From NCBI RefSeq assembly GCF_051172195.1, contig NZ_JBPJAQ010000005.1:1-64000 (forward strand): a stretch of 64,000 nt of DNA, given 5' to 3'. The DNA comes from Paludibaculum fermentans_A (GTDB lineage Bacteria > Acidobacteriota > Terriglobia > Bryobacterales > Bryobacteraceae). The stretch's first letter is position 1. Each line of letters begins with the position of its first letter. Of this stretch, positions 7,541-16,247 are shown in pieces. The translations under genes and the position numbers were made by a program. Under the pieces are notes generated by a model. The model did not search any database, was not told where the DNA came from, and saw only the letters and a list, made by a program, of their open reading frames with translations.

Positions 7541-7627
7541 CGGTGAGGGTGGGATTCGAACCCACGGAACCCTTACGAGTTCAACGGTTTTCGAGACCGC
7601 CCGATTCAACCACTCTCGCACCTCACC
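7538..7627 (-). tRNA. tRNA-Ser (anticodon CGA)
   Basis: Read on the minus strand, the gene begins GGTGAGGTG, has a D-arm GAGTGGTTGAAT, an anticodon loop TCTCGAAAA (anticodon CGA, decoding UCG), a long variable arm typical of class II tRNAs, the T-arm GGGTTCGAATCCC, and ends CCTCACCG followed by an encoded CCA. Acceptor stem GGTGAGG/CCTCACC pairs fully. Length is 90 nt with CCA. Its 3' end faces the decaying accessory region at 1-7500, the usual geometry for island integration at a tRNA gene. No integrase is seen in the window. Confidence 0.93.
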
Positions 7628-7761
7628 ACACACTAGACTAGCTGAATCCAGGGGGGTTCCGCAACGATGGGGGCCTCGATTGGGGCGAGAAGGCGATCGG
7701 GGGATCGCCTGCGGACCTGGGGGTCCGCCCTCCTACACAGGTCTGATTAGCTGAAGGACCG

Positions 7762-9129
7762 CTAGTCCTTCTTTAATCCGAACTTCTCCATACGGTAGAT
7801 CAGGACTTTGCGGCTGATGTCCAGGTAGTCCGCCGCCTTGGTCTGATTCCAGTTGCACTTCTGGAGGGCCCGCAAAACCAGTTCCTTCTCTACCGCTTCC
7901 AGGCTGATGCCTTGCGGGGGGAGTTCGAGTTGGATCGCTTCCAGGGGGTCGCGCTGGCGGCGGAGGTCTTCCGGCAGGTCTCCGATCGTGATTTCAGGAC
8001 CGGGGGAGAGGACTACCAGACGTTCGACTACGTTCTCCAATTCGCGGACGTTGCCGGGCCAGCGGTAGGCGGAGAAGTGGGGGAGCAGGGCCTGGGGCAG
8101 GATGAGATCGGGGCGCTCCAGACGCTGTTTGAACTTGTGGAAGAACATGGCGACGAGTTCGGGGACGTCGTCGGGGCGCTCGCGGAGGGGCGGGAGTTCC
8201 AGGGGGATGACGGCGAGGCGGTAGTAGAGGTCTTCGCGGAAGGTGCCGTTTTCGACCATGGCCTGGAGGTTGCGGTGCGTGGCGGCGATGATGCGGACAT
8301 CGACCTTCACGGGTTGGTTGGCGCCGATTTTCTCGATCTCGCGCTCCTGGATGAGGCGCAGCAGTTTCACCTGAAGCTCCAGCGGCATTTCCCCGATTTC
8401 GTCGAGGAAGAGGGTCCCCTGGTCGGCCATCTCGATTTTGCCTTGTTTGGCGGCGATGGCTCCGGTGAAGGAGCCGCGGGTGTGGCCGAAGAGTTCGGAT
8501 TCGAGGAGTTCCCTGGGGATGGCGCCGCAGTTGATGACGATCATGGGGCGGTCGCGGCGCGGGCTGTTGAAGTGGATCGCCTTGGCGAGGAGTTCCTTAC
8601 CGGTGCCGGTCTCGCCACGGACGAGGACAGTGGAGGCGCTTTGGGCGGCGCGGGCGGCGTTCTCGAGGGTGGAGAGCAGCGCCTTGGAGCGGCCGATGAT
8701 GCTTTCGAAGCCGAATTTACGGTCGATGGCGGTGCGCAGGGACTGAACTTCGCGGCGGAGTTGGTGGTGTTCGAGCGCGCGGGCGAGGATGATGCGGAGT
8801 GCGTCGGAATTGACGGGTTTGATGATGTAGTCGAAGGCGCCCTGCTTCATGGCTTCGACGGCGGATTCGATGGTGCCGAAGGCGGTGACGACGATGACGA
8901 TGATCTCGGGGAAGTCCTGGCGGATGCGCTTAAGCAGGTCGAGGCCGGACATGCCGGGCATGCGGAGGTCGGTCAGGACGAGGTCCTGAGGGTGGCGCTG
9001 TAGGAAGGCGAGGGCTTCGTCGCCATCGGCGGCGGTGGCTGCTTCATAGCCGGCCTGCTGCAGGCGGAGCTGGGTGACGCGGCGCAGGCTCTCTTCATCA
9101 TCGACGATCAGGATGCGTTTGCCGGTCAC
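7762..9129 (-). CDS. Sigma54-dependent response regulator (NtrC family)
   Basis: 455 residues in three domains. Receiver: residues 1-120 with acidic pocket VDDEE and phospho-acceptor Asp54 in VLTDLRMPG. AAA+ sigma54-activating domain: about 140-380, with Walker A RGETGTGKE, the sigma54-contact loop as GSFTGA (a variant of GAFTGA), Walker B GTLFLDEIGEMP and arginine-finger region. C-terminal Fis-type helix-turn-helix: NQTKAADYLDISRKVLIYRM. The start overlaps the stop of the sensor kinase gene (ATGA), so the pair is translationally coupled. It should activate sigma54 promoters; a candidate lies in the divergent region upstream of the metal efflux operon. Confidence 0.95.
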   Translation of the reverse strand: MTGKRILIVDDEESLRRVTQLRLQQAGYEAATAADGDEALAFLQRHPQDLVLTDLRMPGMSGLDLLKRIRQDFPEIIVIVVTAFGTIESAVEAMKQGAFDYIIKPVNSDALRIILARALEHHQLRREVQSLRTAIDRKFGFESIIGRSKALLSTLENAARAAQSASTVLVRGETGTGKELLAKAIHFNSPRRDRPMIVINCGAIPRELLESELFGHTRGSFTGAIAAKQGKIEMADQGTLFLDEIGEMPLELQVKLLRLIQEREIEKIGANQPVKVDVRIIAATHRNLQAMVENGTFREDLYYRLAVIPLELPPLRERPDDVPELVAMFFHKFKQRLERPDLILPQALLPHFSAYRWPGNVRELENVVERLVVLSPGPEITIGDLPEDLRRQRDPLEAIQLELPPQGISLEAVEKELVLRALQKCNWNQTKAADYLDISRKVLIYRMEKFGLKKD

Positions 9130-10286
9130 AGCTGCACGGCCTGTTTCTGCGGGAACGAAAGGGTAAACATCAGTCCTCTATCAGCATTGCGGGCGACAGC
9201 CACTTTGCCGCCGTGTTGGGAGACGATCTGGTGGACGACGGACAGGCCGAGGCCGGTGCCGGTGTCCTTGGTGGTGAAGAAGGGATCGAAGATGCGGTCG
9301 AGCAGTTCCTCGGAGACGCCTTCGCCCTGATCCTTGACCCGGATTTCGAGGCTCTCCGCGCTGGACTCGACATCGACGCGCACTTCCCCGCCCCGCGGCA
9401 TGGCCTGGGTGGCGTTCAGGATGAGGTTGAGGAGGACCTGGGCCAACTGTTCCTCGTCGCAGACCAGGCGCGGCGGTCCGCCATGAAACTCCTTGGCAAA
9501 CCGGATGCCGCTCCTGGCGGAATGGGCGACGAGGTCGAGGACTTTGTCGAGGACTCCGGCGACGTTGACTTCGCGCCATTCCGGACGGCGGGGGCGGGCG
9601 AAGTCGAGGAGGCTGGAGAGCAGGCGATTGAGGCGGGCGCATTCCTTGCGGATGATGCCGAGGGTTTCCTGGCGAACCTCTTCGGGCTCGCCGCCTACCA
9701 GGAGGACCTCGGCGGCACCGTCGATGCTGGCGAGGGGGTTGCGGATTTCGTGGGCCAGGCCGGCGGCGAGTTGACCGATGGCGGAGAGGCGGTCGGCGCG
9801 TTTCACCTGTTCGAAAGTGCTTTGGAGCTCCTGGTAAACGTGGCTGAGTTGTTGAGCCGTTTGTTGGAGTTGCAGGCGGCGATGGCGTTCTTTGTCGGAG
9901 AGGATGCCGGTGACGGCGCCGACGGCGAAGAACATGATGATCTCGACGTATTGCTCGAGCTCATAGTGGCGCATGCCGGTCCAGGCGGTCATGATGTGCG
10001 GGAGGTAAGCGAGTCCGGCGGTGGCGGCGGCGGCGAGCCCGCCGATCCAGCCGAAAGTGATGGCCGCGAAGACAACCGGCAGGTAGTAAGCGCGCTGGAA
10101 GAAGCCGTGCCACATCAACTGACTGGGCGGGGTGAAGTAGTGGCCGGCGCTGATGGCGGCAATGGCGGCCGCGACCAGGGCTATGGCGACCCAATTGGTT
10201 TTCTGGCGTTCTGGCTCCACAGGGGTCCCGATGTAGGGAGTGTAACGTAGATGGGCGCGCCGGGCGGGCCTTCGGGGGTGCCTCAT
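9126..10286 (-). CDS. Membrane sensor histidine kinase, partner of the NtrC-type regulator
   Basis: The N-terminal part has four or so membrane segments (WVAIALVAAAIAAISAG; YLPVVFAAITFGWIGGLAAA; a third after the MTAW loop; IIMFFAVGAVTGIL), followed by a short coiled coil and the kinase core. H-box is LAAGLAHEIRNPLASID, N-box VLLNLILNATQAMP, then DQGEGV and DPFFTTKDTGTGLGLSVV (G boxes), all intact. The start is uncertain: ATG 10286 lacks a clear ribosome site, and GTG 10220 (VEPERQ) is preceded by CGGGA. There is no large periplasmic sensor domain, so it probably senses a membrane or cytoplasmic signal. Confidence 0.9.
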   Translation of the reverse strand: MRHPRRPARRAHLRYTPYIGTPVEPERQKTNWVAIALVAAAIAAISAGHYFTPPSQLMWHGFFQRAYYLPVVFAAITFGWIGGLAAAATAGLAYLPHIMTAWTGMRHYELEQYVEIIMFFAVGAVTGILSDKERHRRLQLQQTAQQLSHVYQELQSTFEQVKRADRLSAIGQLAAGLAHEIRNPLASIDGAAEVLLVGGEPEEVRQETLGIIRKECARLNRLLSSLLDFARPRRPEWREVNVAGVLDKVLDLVAHSARSGIRFAKEFHGGPPRLVCDEEQLAQVLLNLILNATQAMPRGGEVRVDVESSAESLEIRVKDQGEGVSEELLDRIFDPFFTTKDTGTGLGLSVVHQIVSQHGGKVAVARNADRGLMFTLSFPQKQAVQL

Positions 10287-10389
10287 TTTGGACAATCGTC
10301 GTCTGAAAGTCTCCAAACCGAGTGGCGGCGACGGGCCTGGTCGCAGGTCAAAGCATTGACCCGGAAAGAGATAGACAACTCCGAGAGGA

Positions 10390-10405
10390 TGGGCACAGAA
10401 CTGCC
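10390..10405 (+). promoter_or_regulatory. Candidate sigma54 -24/-12 element
   Basis: TGGGCACAGAACTGCC has the required GG and GC dinucleotides 10 bases apart, with TGG at -24 and CTGC at -12, although the consensus CAC after TGG is shifted by one base. It lies 16 bases before the tolC-like start, which would leave a very short leader. The same bases form the small inverted repeat GGGCA/TGCCC. The adjacent sigma54 activator gives circumstantial support only. Confidence 0.3.
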
Positions 10406-10420
10406 CTTGTGTGGGCAGTG

Positions 10421-11689
10421 ATGGATACGCGCGCACCAATCGTCGCAATCCGGCTTGGCCTGATGATGCTGATGGCCTTGGGGTGGCTGCGGGCCGCCGA
10501 ACCGCCCGGCAGCCTGAAGGCCCTGCTGGCTGAAGCCCTGAACAACAATCCGGAGATTCTGGCGTCGCAGAAGCGGTATGAAGCGGCACGGCAGCGGCCG
10601 AGCCAGGTGAGCAGCCTGCCGGACCCGATGTTTTCGCCGGGGTTCGCCAGCAACGGGCGGCCGTGGCCCGGGGCCGGACTCGGGAAGGAACCGACGTCCA
10701 ATATCGGCTTCATGGTGTCGCAGGAAGTGCCTTGGCCGGGCAAGCGGAAGCTGCAGGGCGATATGGCGGTGAAGGAGTATGAGGCCGAGTTCCAGAACTA
10801 CACGCAGGCGCAGTTGAGCGTGGTGTCGAGGATCAAGCAGGCGTACTACCGGCGGGCGTATGCGTTTGAGGTGGTGGAGGTGCTGGACCGGAACATCGAC
10901 CTGCTGCGGCGGCTGCTGAAGATCACCGAGGCGCGGTACTCCGTGGGCAAGGCGGCGCAGCAGGACGTGTTCAAGGCGCAGACTCAGATCTCGATTCTGG
11001 CGACGAAGCGGATCCAGCTGGAACGGGAGAAGCGGGCGCGGGAGGCGGAGATCGTGAGCCTGTTGAACCGGGCTCCGGGGTCGTCGCTGGAGAAGCCGGA
11101 TGGGCTGCTGCCGCAGGAGATGAAGGTGGGGCTGGAGGAGTTGTACGAGGCGGCGAAGCAGAACTCGCCGATGCTGTTGAAGGACGAGAAGATGATCCAG
11201 CGCGCGGAGCTGGCGGTGAACATGGCGCGCAAGGAGTATTATCCCGACTACACGATCAAGGCGGGCTACTTCAACATGGGCTCAATGCCGCCCATGTACC
11301 AGCTGAGCGCCGACTTCAAGATCCCGCTGTACTTCTTCCGCAAGCAGAGGCCGGCGGTGACGGAGCAGTCGCAGACACTGGCGGCTTCCCGGCGCGACTA
11401 CGAGGCGAGCAACCAGTCGCTGCATTTCCGGATCAAGGATGACCAGTTGATGGCGGAGACGTCGAACCAACTGATCAAGCTGTACAGCCAGACAGTGATC
11501 CCGCAGTCGAGCCTGGCACTGGAGTCGTCGCTGTCGTCCTACGAGACGGGTTCAGTGGACTTTCTGACGGTGCTGATGAATTACGTGACGGTGGTCGAGT
11601 ACGAGATGAACTACTACGAGGAGCTGCAGAACTACTACCTCGCCGTGAGCCGGCTGGAAGAGATGACAGGGAGGAACCTGCTGCCATGA
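10421..11689 (+). CDS. TolC-family outer membrane efflux protein (CusC/CzcC-like)
   Basis: 422 residues from ATG 10421, with an N-terminal signal segment (IRLGLMMLMALGWLRAAEPPG). The body has the two internally repeated halves of the outer membrane factor family, including LLAEALNNNPEILASQKRYE at the first periplasmic helix and KQAYYRRAYAFEVVEVLDRN in the second. It would form the outer membrane channel of the tripartite metal exporter encoded by the next two genes. Its stop overlaps the adaptor start (ATGA). Alternative starts at 10322 (longer) or 10463 (shorter, MMLMALGW) are possible. Confidence 0.9.
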   Translation: MDTRAPIVAIRLGLMMLMALGWLRAAEPPGSLKALLAEALNNNPEILASQKRYEAARQRPSQVSSLPDPMFSPGFASNGRPWPGAGLGKEPTSNIGFMVSQEVPWPGKRKLQGDMAVKEYEAEFQNYTQAQLSVVSRIKQAYYRRAYAFEVVEVLDRNIDLLRRLLKITEARYSVGKAAQQDVFKAQTQISILATKRIQLEREKRAREAEIVSLLNRAPGSSLEKPDGLLPQEMKVGLEELYEAAKQNSPMLLKDEKMIQRAELAVNMARKEYYPDYTIKAGYFNMGSMPPMYQLSADFKIPLYFFRKQRPAVTEQSQTLAASRRDYEASNQSLHFRIKDDQLMAETSNQLIKLYSQTVIPQSSLALESSLSSYETGSVDFLTVLMNYVTVVEYEMNYYEELQNYYLAVSRLEEMTGRNLLP

Positions 11690-12984
11690 AGGCCTTGAAA
11701 GTAGTGCTGGGCCTGGTGCTGCTGGCGGCGGCGTTTCTGGGCGGATTCGGGTATGGCCGGTGGTATGGTCCGCGCGAGGCGAAGGGGCTGCACCAGGCGG
11801 AGAAGCCGCACGGGTATCACTGCCCGATGCATCCGAACTTCCGGTCGGACAAGCCGGGCGAGTGTGGGATCTGCGGGATGCGGCTGGTGCCGGACGAGGC
11901 GGATTCGGCGGCTCCGAAGGGGGCGGGCGAGGATCTGGCGAGCATGCCGGCGGGTACGATCCACGTGTCGGCGGAGAAGCAGCAGTTGATTGGCGTGCGG
12001 TATGGGGTGGCGGAAGAAGCGGCGGGGTCGCACAGTTTCCGGGCGGTGGGTAAGGTGGCGATTGACGAGACGCGCCAGGCGAGGGTGCAGTCGAAGACAG
12101 AAGGCTGGATTGACGAAGTGTTCGTCAACTTCACCGGCAAGCTGGTGGTGAAGGGCCAGCCACTGTTGACGCTATACAGCCCTGAATTGCTGGCGAGCCA
12201 GCACGAGTACCTGCTGGCGTTGAAGAGCCGCGAGATTCTGAAGAACAGCACGCTGGCAGGGACCGGGGCGCAGGGCGAGTCGCTGATCAACGCGGCCCGC
12301 AAGCGCCTGGAGTTGTGGGACCTGACCGCGGAGCAGATTGCGGGTATCGAGAAGTCGCGGCTGCCGGTGACGAACATCACGTTGCATGCGCCGATCAGCG
12401 GCTATGTGATGACGCGCAATGCGTTTCCGAAGCAGCGTGTGATGCCGGATACGGAACTCTATTCCATTGTGGACCTGAGCCGGGTGTGGATCATGGCCGA
12501 CGTATTCGAGAACGAGATGAGCATGATCCGCGAAGGCATGGGCGCCACGCTGACGCTGAGTTACGCCGGCGGGCGCAAGATCGCGGCGCGGGTGAATTAC
12601 ATCCAGCCCCAGGTGGATCCGATGACGCGCACATTGAAGGTGCGGCTGGAGGCCGAGAATTCGGGCCTGCTGCTGAAGCCGGACATGTTCGTGGATGTCG
12701 ATTTCACGGTGTCGTCGCCGCGGCGCGTGAGTGTTCCGGCGGATGCCGTGCTGGACGCGGGTTTGCGGAAGACGGTGTTTGTGGATCGCGGAGATGGGTA
12801 CCTGGAACCGCGCGCGGTGGAGACGGGCGACCGGATCGGCAACCGCATTGAGATCCTGAAGGGGTTGGCGGCAGGCGAGAAGGTGGTGACCTCGGGCAAC
12901 TTCCTGATCGACAGCGAGAGCCAGATGCGGTCACCGGGCACGAGTGCGGCGGCGCATGACCACGGGCAGGGCGGGAAGCAATGA
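11686..12984 (+). CDS. cusB: RND periplasmic adaptor with heavy-metal-binding domain (CusB-like)
   Basis: 432 residues. An N-terminal anchor (LKVVLGLVLLAAAFLGGFGYG) is followed at residues 44-72 by a heavy-metal-binding domain, YHCPMHP and CGICGMRLVP, found on Cu/Ag exporters. Then come the barrel-sandwich hybrid (GWIDEVFVNFTGKLVVKGQPLL), an alpha-hairpin (LASQHEYLLALKSREIL), and the beta-barrel and membrane-proximal domains (VMPDTELYSIVDLSRVWI; AGEKVVTSGNFLIDSESQMR). It links the inner membrane pump to the channel and hands metal to the pump. It overlaps both neighbours by four bases. Confidence 0.93.
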   Translation: MKALKVVLGLVLLAAAFLGGFGYGRWYGPREAKGLHQAEKPHGYHCPMHPNFRSDKPGECGICGMRLVPDEADSAAPKGAGEDLASMPAGTIHVSAEKQQLIGVRYGVAEEAAGSHSFRAVGKVAIDETRQARVQSKTEGWIDEVFVNFTGKLVVKGQPLLTLYSPELLASQHEYLLALKSREILKNSTLAGTGAQGESLINAARKRLELWDLTAEQIAGIEKSRLPVTNITLHAPISGYVMTRNAFPKQRVMPDTELYSIVDLSRVWIMADVFENEMSMIREGMGATLTLSYAGGRKIAARVNYIQPQVDPMTRTLKVRLEAENSGLLLKPDMFVDVDFTVSSPRRVSVPADAVLDAGLRKTVFVDRGDGYLEPRAVETGDRIGNRIEILKGLAAGEKVVTSGNFLIDSESQMRSPGTSAAAHDHGQGGKQ

Positions 12985-15900
12985 TCGACCGGATTATTGA
13001 GTTCTCGGCCGCGAACAAGTTCCTGGTGTTCATCCTGGTGGGGTTCGCGGTGCTGGGCGGCCTGTACTCGATGCGGACGGTGCCGCTGGACGCGATTCCC
13101 GATTTGAGCGACACGCAGGTGATCGTGTATTCGCGTTGGGACCGCAGTCCGGACATCATGGAGGACCAGGTCACTTACCCGATCGTCACGACGATGCTGG
13201 GCGCGCCGAAGGTGAAAGATGTGCGCGGGTTTTCGGACTTCGGGTATTCGTTCGTCTACATCATCTTTGAAGAAGGAACGGACATTTACTGGGCGCGATC
13301 GCGCACGTTGGAATATCTATCGTCTGTGCTGCCGCGGCTGCCGCAGGGCGTAAAGACGGAACTGGGTCCGGATGCGACGGGCGTGGGCTGGGTGTTCCAG
13401 TATGCGCTGGTGGATACGACGGGCAAGCGGTCGCTGGCGGAGTTGCGGTCCTTACAGGACTGGTTCCTGAACTACCAGTTCAAGTCGGTGCCGGGCGTGG
13501 CGGAGGTGGCGCCGATCGGCGGGTTTGTCCGGCAGTATCAGGTGAACGTGGATCCGAACCGGCTGCAGGCTTACAACATCCCGATCATGCGGGTGGTGGA
13601 GGCGGTGCGGAAGGGCAATGACGACGTAGGCGGGCGGTTGATCGAGATGGCCGGGGCGGAGTATATGGTGCGCGGGCGGGGGTACGCCAAAAGCGAGGAA
13701 GACATCGGCAAGATCGCCCTGGGCGCAAGTGAGAACGGGGTGCCGATCCGAGTCAGCGATGTGGGTACGGTGACACTGGGGCCGGACATGCGGCGCGGCG
13801 TGGCGGATTATAACGGCACGGGCGACGTGGTGTCGGGGATCATTGTGATGCGGCAGGGCGAGAACGCGCTGAACGTGATTGAGCGGGTGAAGGCCAAGAT
13901 CAAGGAAGTGGAGCCGGGGCTGCCGGCCGGGCTCAAGATTGTGAGCACGTACGACCGGTCGGAGCTGATTCTGCGCTCGGTGGAGAACCTGAAGGGCACG
14001 CTGACCGAGGAGATGATTATCGTCTCGCTAGTGATCCTGGTGTTCCTGTGGCATGTGCCGAGCGCGATCATCCCGGTGTTCACGATCCCCATCGCGATCA
14101 TCATCTCGTTCATCCCGATGAAGATGATGGGGCTGACGTCGAACATCATGTCGCTGGGCGGCATTGCCATCGCGATTGGGGCGATGGTGGATGCGGCGAT
14201 TGTGGTGGTGGAGCAGACCCACAAGAAGCTGGAAGAGTGGGAGCGGACGGGCCGCAAAGAAGATTACCACCGGGTGGTGGTGAACGCGGTGAAGGAGGTG
14301 GGCGGGCCCAGTTTCTTCGCGCTGCTGGTGATTGCGGTGTCGTTCCTGCCGGTGCTGACACTGGAGGCCCAGGAAGGGCGGCTGTTCAAGCCGCTGGCGT
14401 ATACGAAGAACTTCTCGATGATCGTGGCGGCGCTGCTGGCGATCACGCTGGACCCGGCCATGCGGCTGCTGTTCACGCACATGCAGAAGTTCCAATTTCG
14501 CCCGGCCTGGCTGGCGCGTGTGGCGAATGCGGTGTTGGTGGGGACGATTCACTCGGAAGAGAAGCACCCGATCAGCCGGATCCTGATTCGAGTTTATGAT
14601 CCCGTGTGCCGCTGGGCTCTGCGCTGGAAGTATGCGGTGATTACGGCGGCCGTGGCGATGGTGGTTGTCACGATCCCGATCTTCCAGAGGTTGGGGTCGG
14701 AGTTCATGCCGCCGTTGAATGAGGGCTCGCTGCTGTATATGCCGTCGACATTGCCTGGCATTTCGGTGAACGATGCGCAGCGGCTGATGCAGGTGCAGGA
14801 CCGGATCATCAAGAAGTTTCCGGAAGTGGAGTCGGTGATGGGTAAGGCGGGGCGGGCGGAGACGTCGACGGATCCGGCTCCGCTGTCGATGATGGAGACG
14901 GTGATCGTGCTGAAGCCTGAAGCCGAGTGGCGGAAGGTGAGCACGTGGTATTCGGATTGGGCTCCGGAGTGGTCGAAGGGCGTGTTCCGACGATTGACAC
15001 CCGATCACATCAGCCAGGAGCAGTTGGTGGAAGAGATGAACGCGGCTTTGAAGCTGCCGGGGGCGTCGAATGCGTGGACGATGCCGATCAAGGGCCGTAT
15101 CGACATGCTGACGACGGGTGTGCGGACACCGGTGGGGATCAAGATCTACGGGTCGGACCTGCGGCAGATCGAGCGGTTGGGCGGCGAGGTGGAAGCGCTG
15201 CTGCCGCGGATCGAGGGGACCCGGAACGTCTTCGCGGAGCGGACGGGCGGAGGGTATTTCCTGGACTTCGACTGGAAGCGGGACGAGCTGGCGCGGTATG
15301 GGCTGACGATCGCAGACGCACAGGATGTGCTGATGAGCGCGATCGGCGGCGAGAACGTGACGACGACGATCGAGGGCCGTGAGCGGTATCCGGTGAACGT
15401 GCGGTATTTCCGCGATTTCCGCAGCGATGTGAACATGCTGGGCCGGGTGCTGGTGCCGACGATGGACTCGACGAAGCAGGTGCCGATTTCGGAGCTGGCG
15501 ACTATTAAGACGGTGACGGGCCCCGGCATGCTGCGCGATGAGAACGGGCTGCTGAACGGGTATGTGTATGTCGACGTGGCGGGCCGGGATGTGGGCAGTT
15601 ACGTGGAAGAGGCGAAGAAGCTGGTCCGCGACCACATCAAGCTGCCGCCGGGGTACACGATCGCGTGGAGCGGGCAGTATGAGGCCATGCAACGGGTGAA
15701 GGAGCGGCTGACGGTGATCCTGCCGGTGACGTTGTTCCTGGTGCTGATGCTGCTGTACCTGAATACGAAATCGCTGACGAAGACGCTGATCATCATCCTG
15801 GCCGTGCCGTTCTCGGCGGTGGGTGCGATCTGGTTCCTGTATGCCCTGGGCTACAACATGAGCATCGGCGTGTGGGTGGGGCTGATTGCGCTGATGGGCG

Positions 15901-16247
15901 TCGATGCGGAAACCGCGGTCTTCATGCTGCTGTACCTGGACCTGGCCTATGAGAAGGCCAAGAAGGAGGGGCGCATGTCGACGCTGGGCGAACTGCAGGA
16001 GGCGATTCACGACGGCGCGGTGAAGCGCATCCGGCCCAAGTTCATGACGGTCGCCTGCATGTTCCTGGGGCTGGTGCCGATCATGTGGTCGGCTGGAGCG
16101 GGCGGCGATGTGATGAAGCGTATCGCGGCGCCGATGATCGGCGGCATCTTTACATCGTTCCTGTTGGAGCTGGTGGTGTATCCCGCAATTTACGAGGTTT
16201 GGAAATGGAACAGCGAAGTCAAAAAGCAATCACCCGCGCAGGCCTAG
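12981..16247 (+). CDS. cusA: CusA-type heavy-metal RND transporter, Cu(I)/Ag(I) class
   Basis: 1088 residues, the usual length for heavy-metal-efflux RND pumps, with 12 predicted membrane helices and two large periplasmic loops. The N-terminal NKFLVFILVGFAVLGGLYS helix and the VDAAIVVVEQTHKKLEE segment of TM4 are typical. The three methionines that bind Cu(I)/Ag(I) in CusA appear to be kept: M587 in LLYMPSTLPG, M637 in APLSMMET and M709 in RIDMLTTG. This points to monovalent copper/silver rather than Zn/Co/Cd. Between M637 and M709 there is about 23 residues more than in E. coli CusA (STWYSDWAPEWSKGVFRRL region), apparently an insertion. Confidence 0.94.
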   Translation: MIDRIIEFSAANKFLVFILVGFAVLGGLYSMRTVPLDAIPDLSDTQVIVYSRWDRSPDIMEDQVTYPIVTTMLGAPKVKDVRGFSDFGYSFVYIIFEEGTDIYWARSRTLEYLSSVLPRLPQGVKTELGPDATGVGWVFQYALVDTTGKRSLAELRSLQDWFLNYQFKSVPGVAEVAPIGGFVRQYQVNVDPNRLQAYNIPIMRVVEAVRKGNDDVGGRLIEMAGAEYMVRGRGYAKSEEDIGKIALGASENGVPIRVSDVGTVTLGPDMRRGVADYNGTGDVVSGIIVMRQGENALNVIERVKAKIKEVEPGLPAGLKIVSTYDRSELILRSVENLKGTLTEEMIIVSLVILVFLWHVPSAIIPVFTIPIAIIISFIPMKMMGLTSNIMSLGGIAIAIGAMVDAAIVVVEQTHKKLEEWERTGRKEDYHRVVVNAVKEVGGPSFFALLVIAVSFLPVLTLEAQEGRLFKPLAYTKNFSMIVAALLAITLDPAMRLLFTHMQKFQFRPAWLARVANAVLVGTIHSEEKHPISRILIRVYDPVCRWALRWKYAVITAAVAMVVVTIPIFQRLGSEFMPPLNEGSLLYMPSTLPGISVNDAQRLMQVQDRIIKKFPEVESVMGKAGRAETSTDPAPLSMMETVIVLKPEAEWRKVSTWYSDWAPEWSKGVFRRLTPDHISQEQLVEEMNAALKLPGASNAWTMPIKGRIDMLTTGVRTPVGIKIYGSDLRQIERLGGEVEALLPRIEGTRNVFAERTGGGYFLDFDWKRDELARYGLTIADAQDVLMSAIGGENVTTTIEGRERYPVNVRYFRDFRSDVNMLGRVLVPTMDSTKQVPISELATIKTVTGPGMLRDENGLLNGYVYVDVAGRDVGSYVEEAKKLVRDHIKLPPGYTIAWSGQYEAMQRVKERLTVILPVTLFLVLMLLYLNTKSLTKTLIIILAVPFSAVGAIWFLYALGYNMSIGVWVGLIALMGVDAETAVFMLLYLDLAYEKAKKEGRMSTLGELQEAIHDGAVKRIRPKFMTVACMFLGLVPIMWSAGAGGDVMKRIAAPMIGGIFTSFLLELVVYPAIYEVWKWNSEVKKQSPAQA

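Noticed and set aside
7313..7633. A minus-strand reading frame with REWLNRAVSKTVELV
   Set aside because: This is translation through the tRNA-Ser gene, a common false protein.
7912..9003. Acidic Gly-rich open frame antisense to the NtrC-type regulator
   Set aside because: Composition typical of an antisense shadow; no export signal or domain.
14028..16229. A 733-codon open frame antisense to cusA
   Set aside because: It is rich in His, Arg and Gln as expected when a high-GC coding strand is read backwards; cusA on the plus strand is complete with family motifs.
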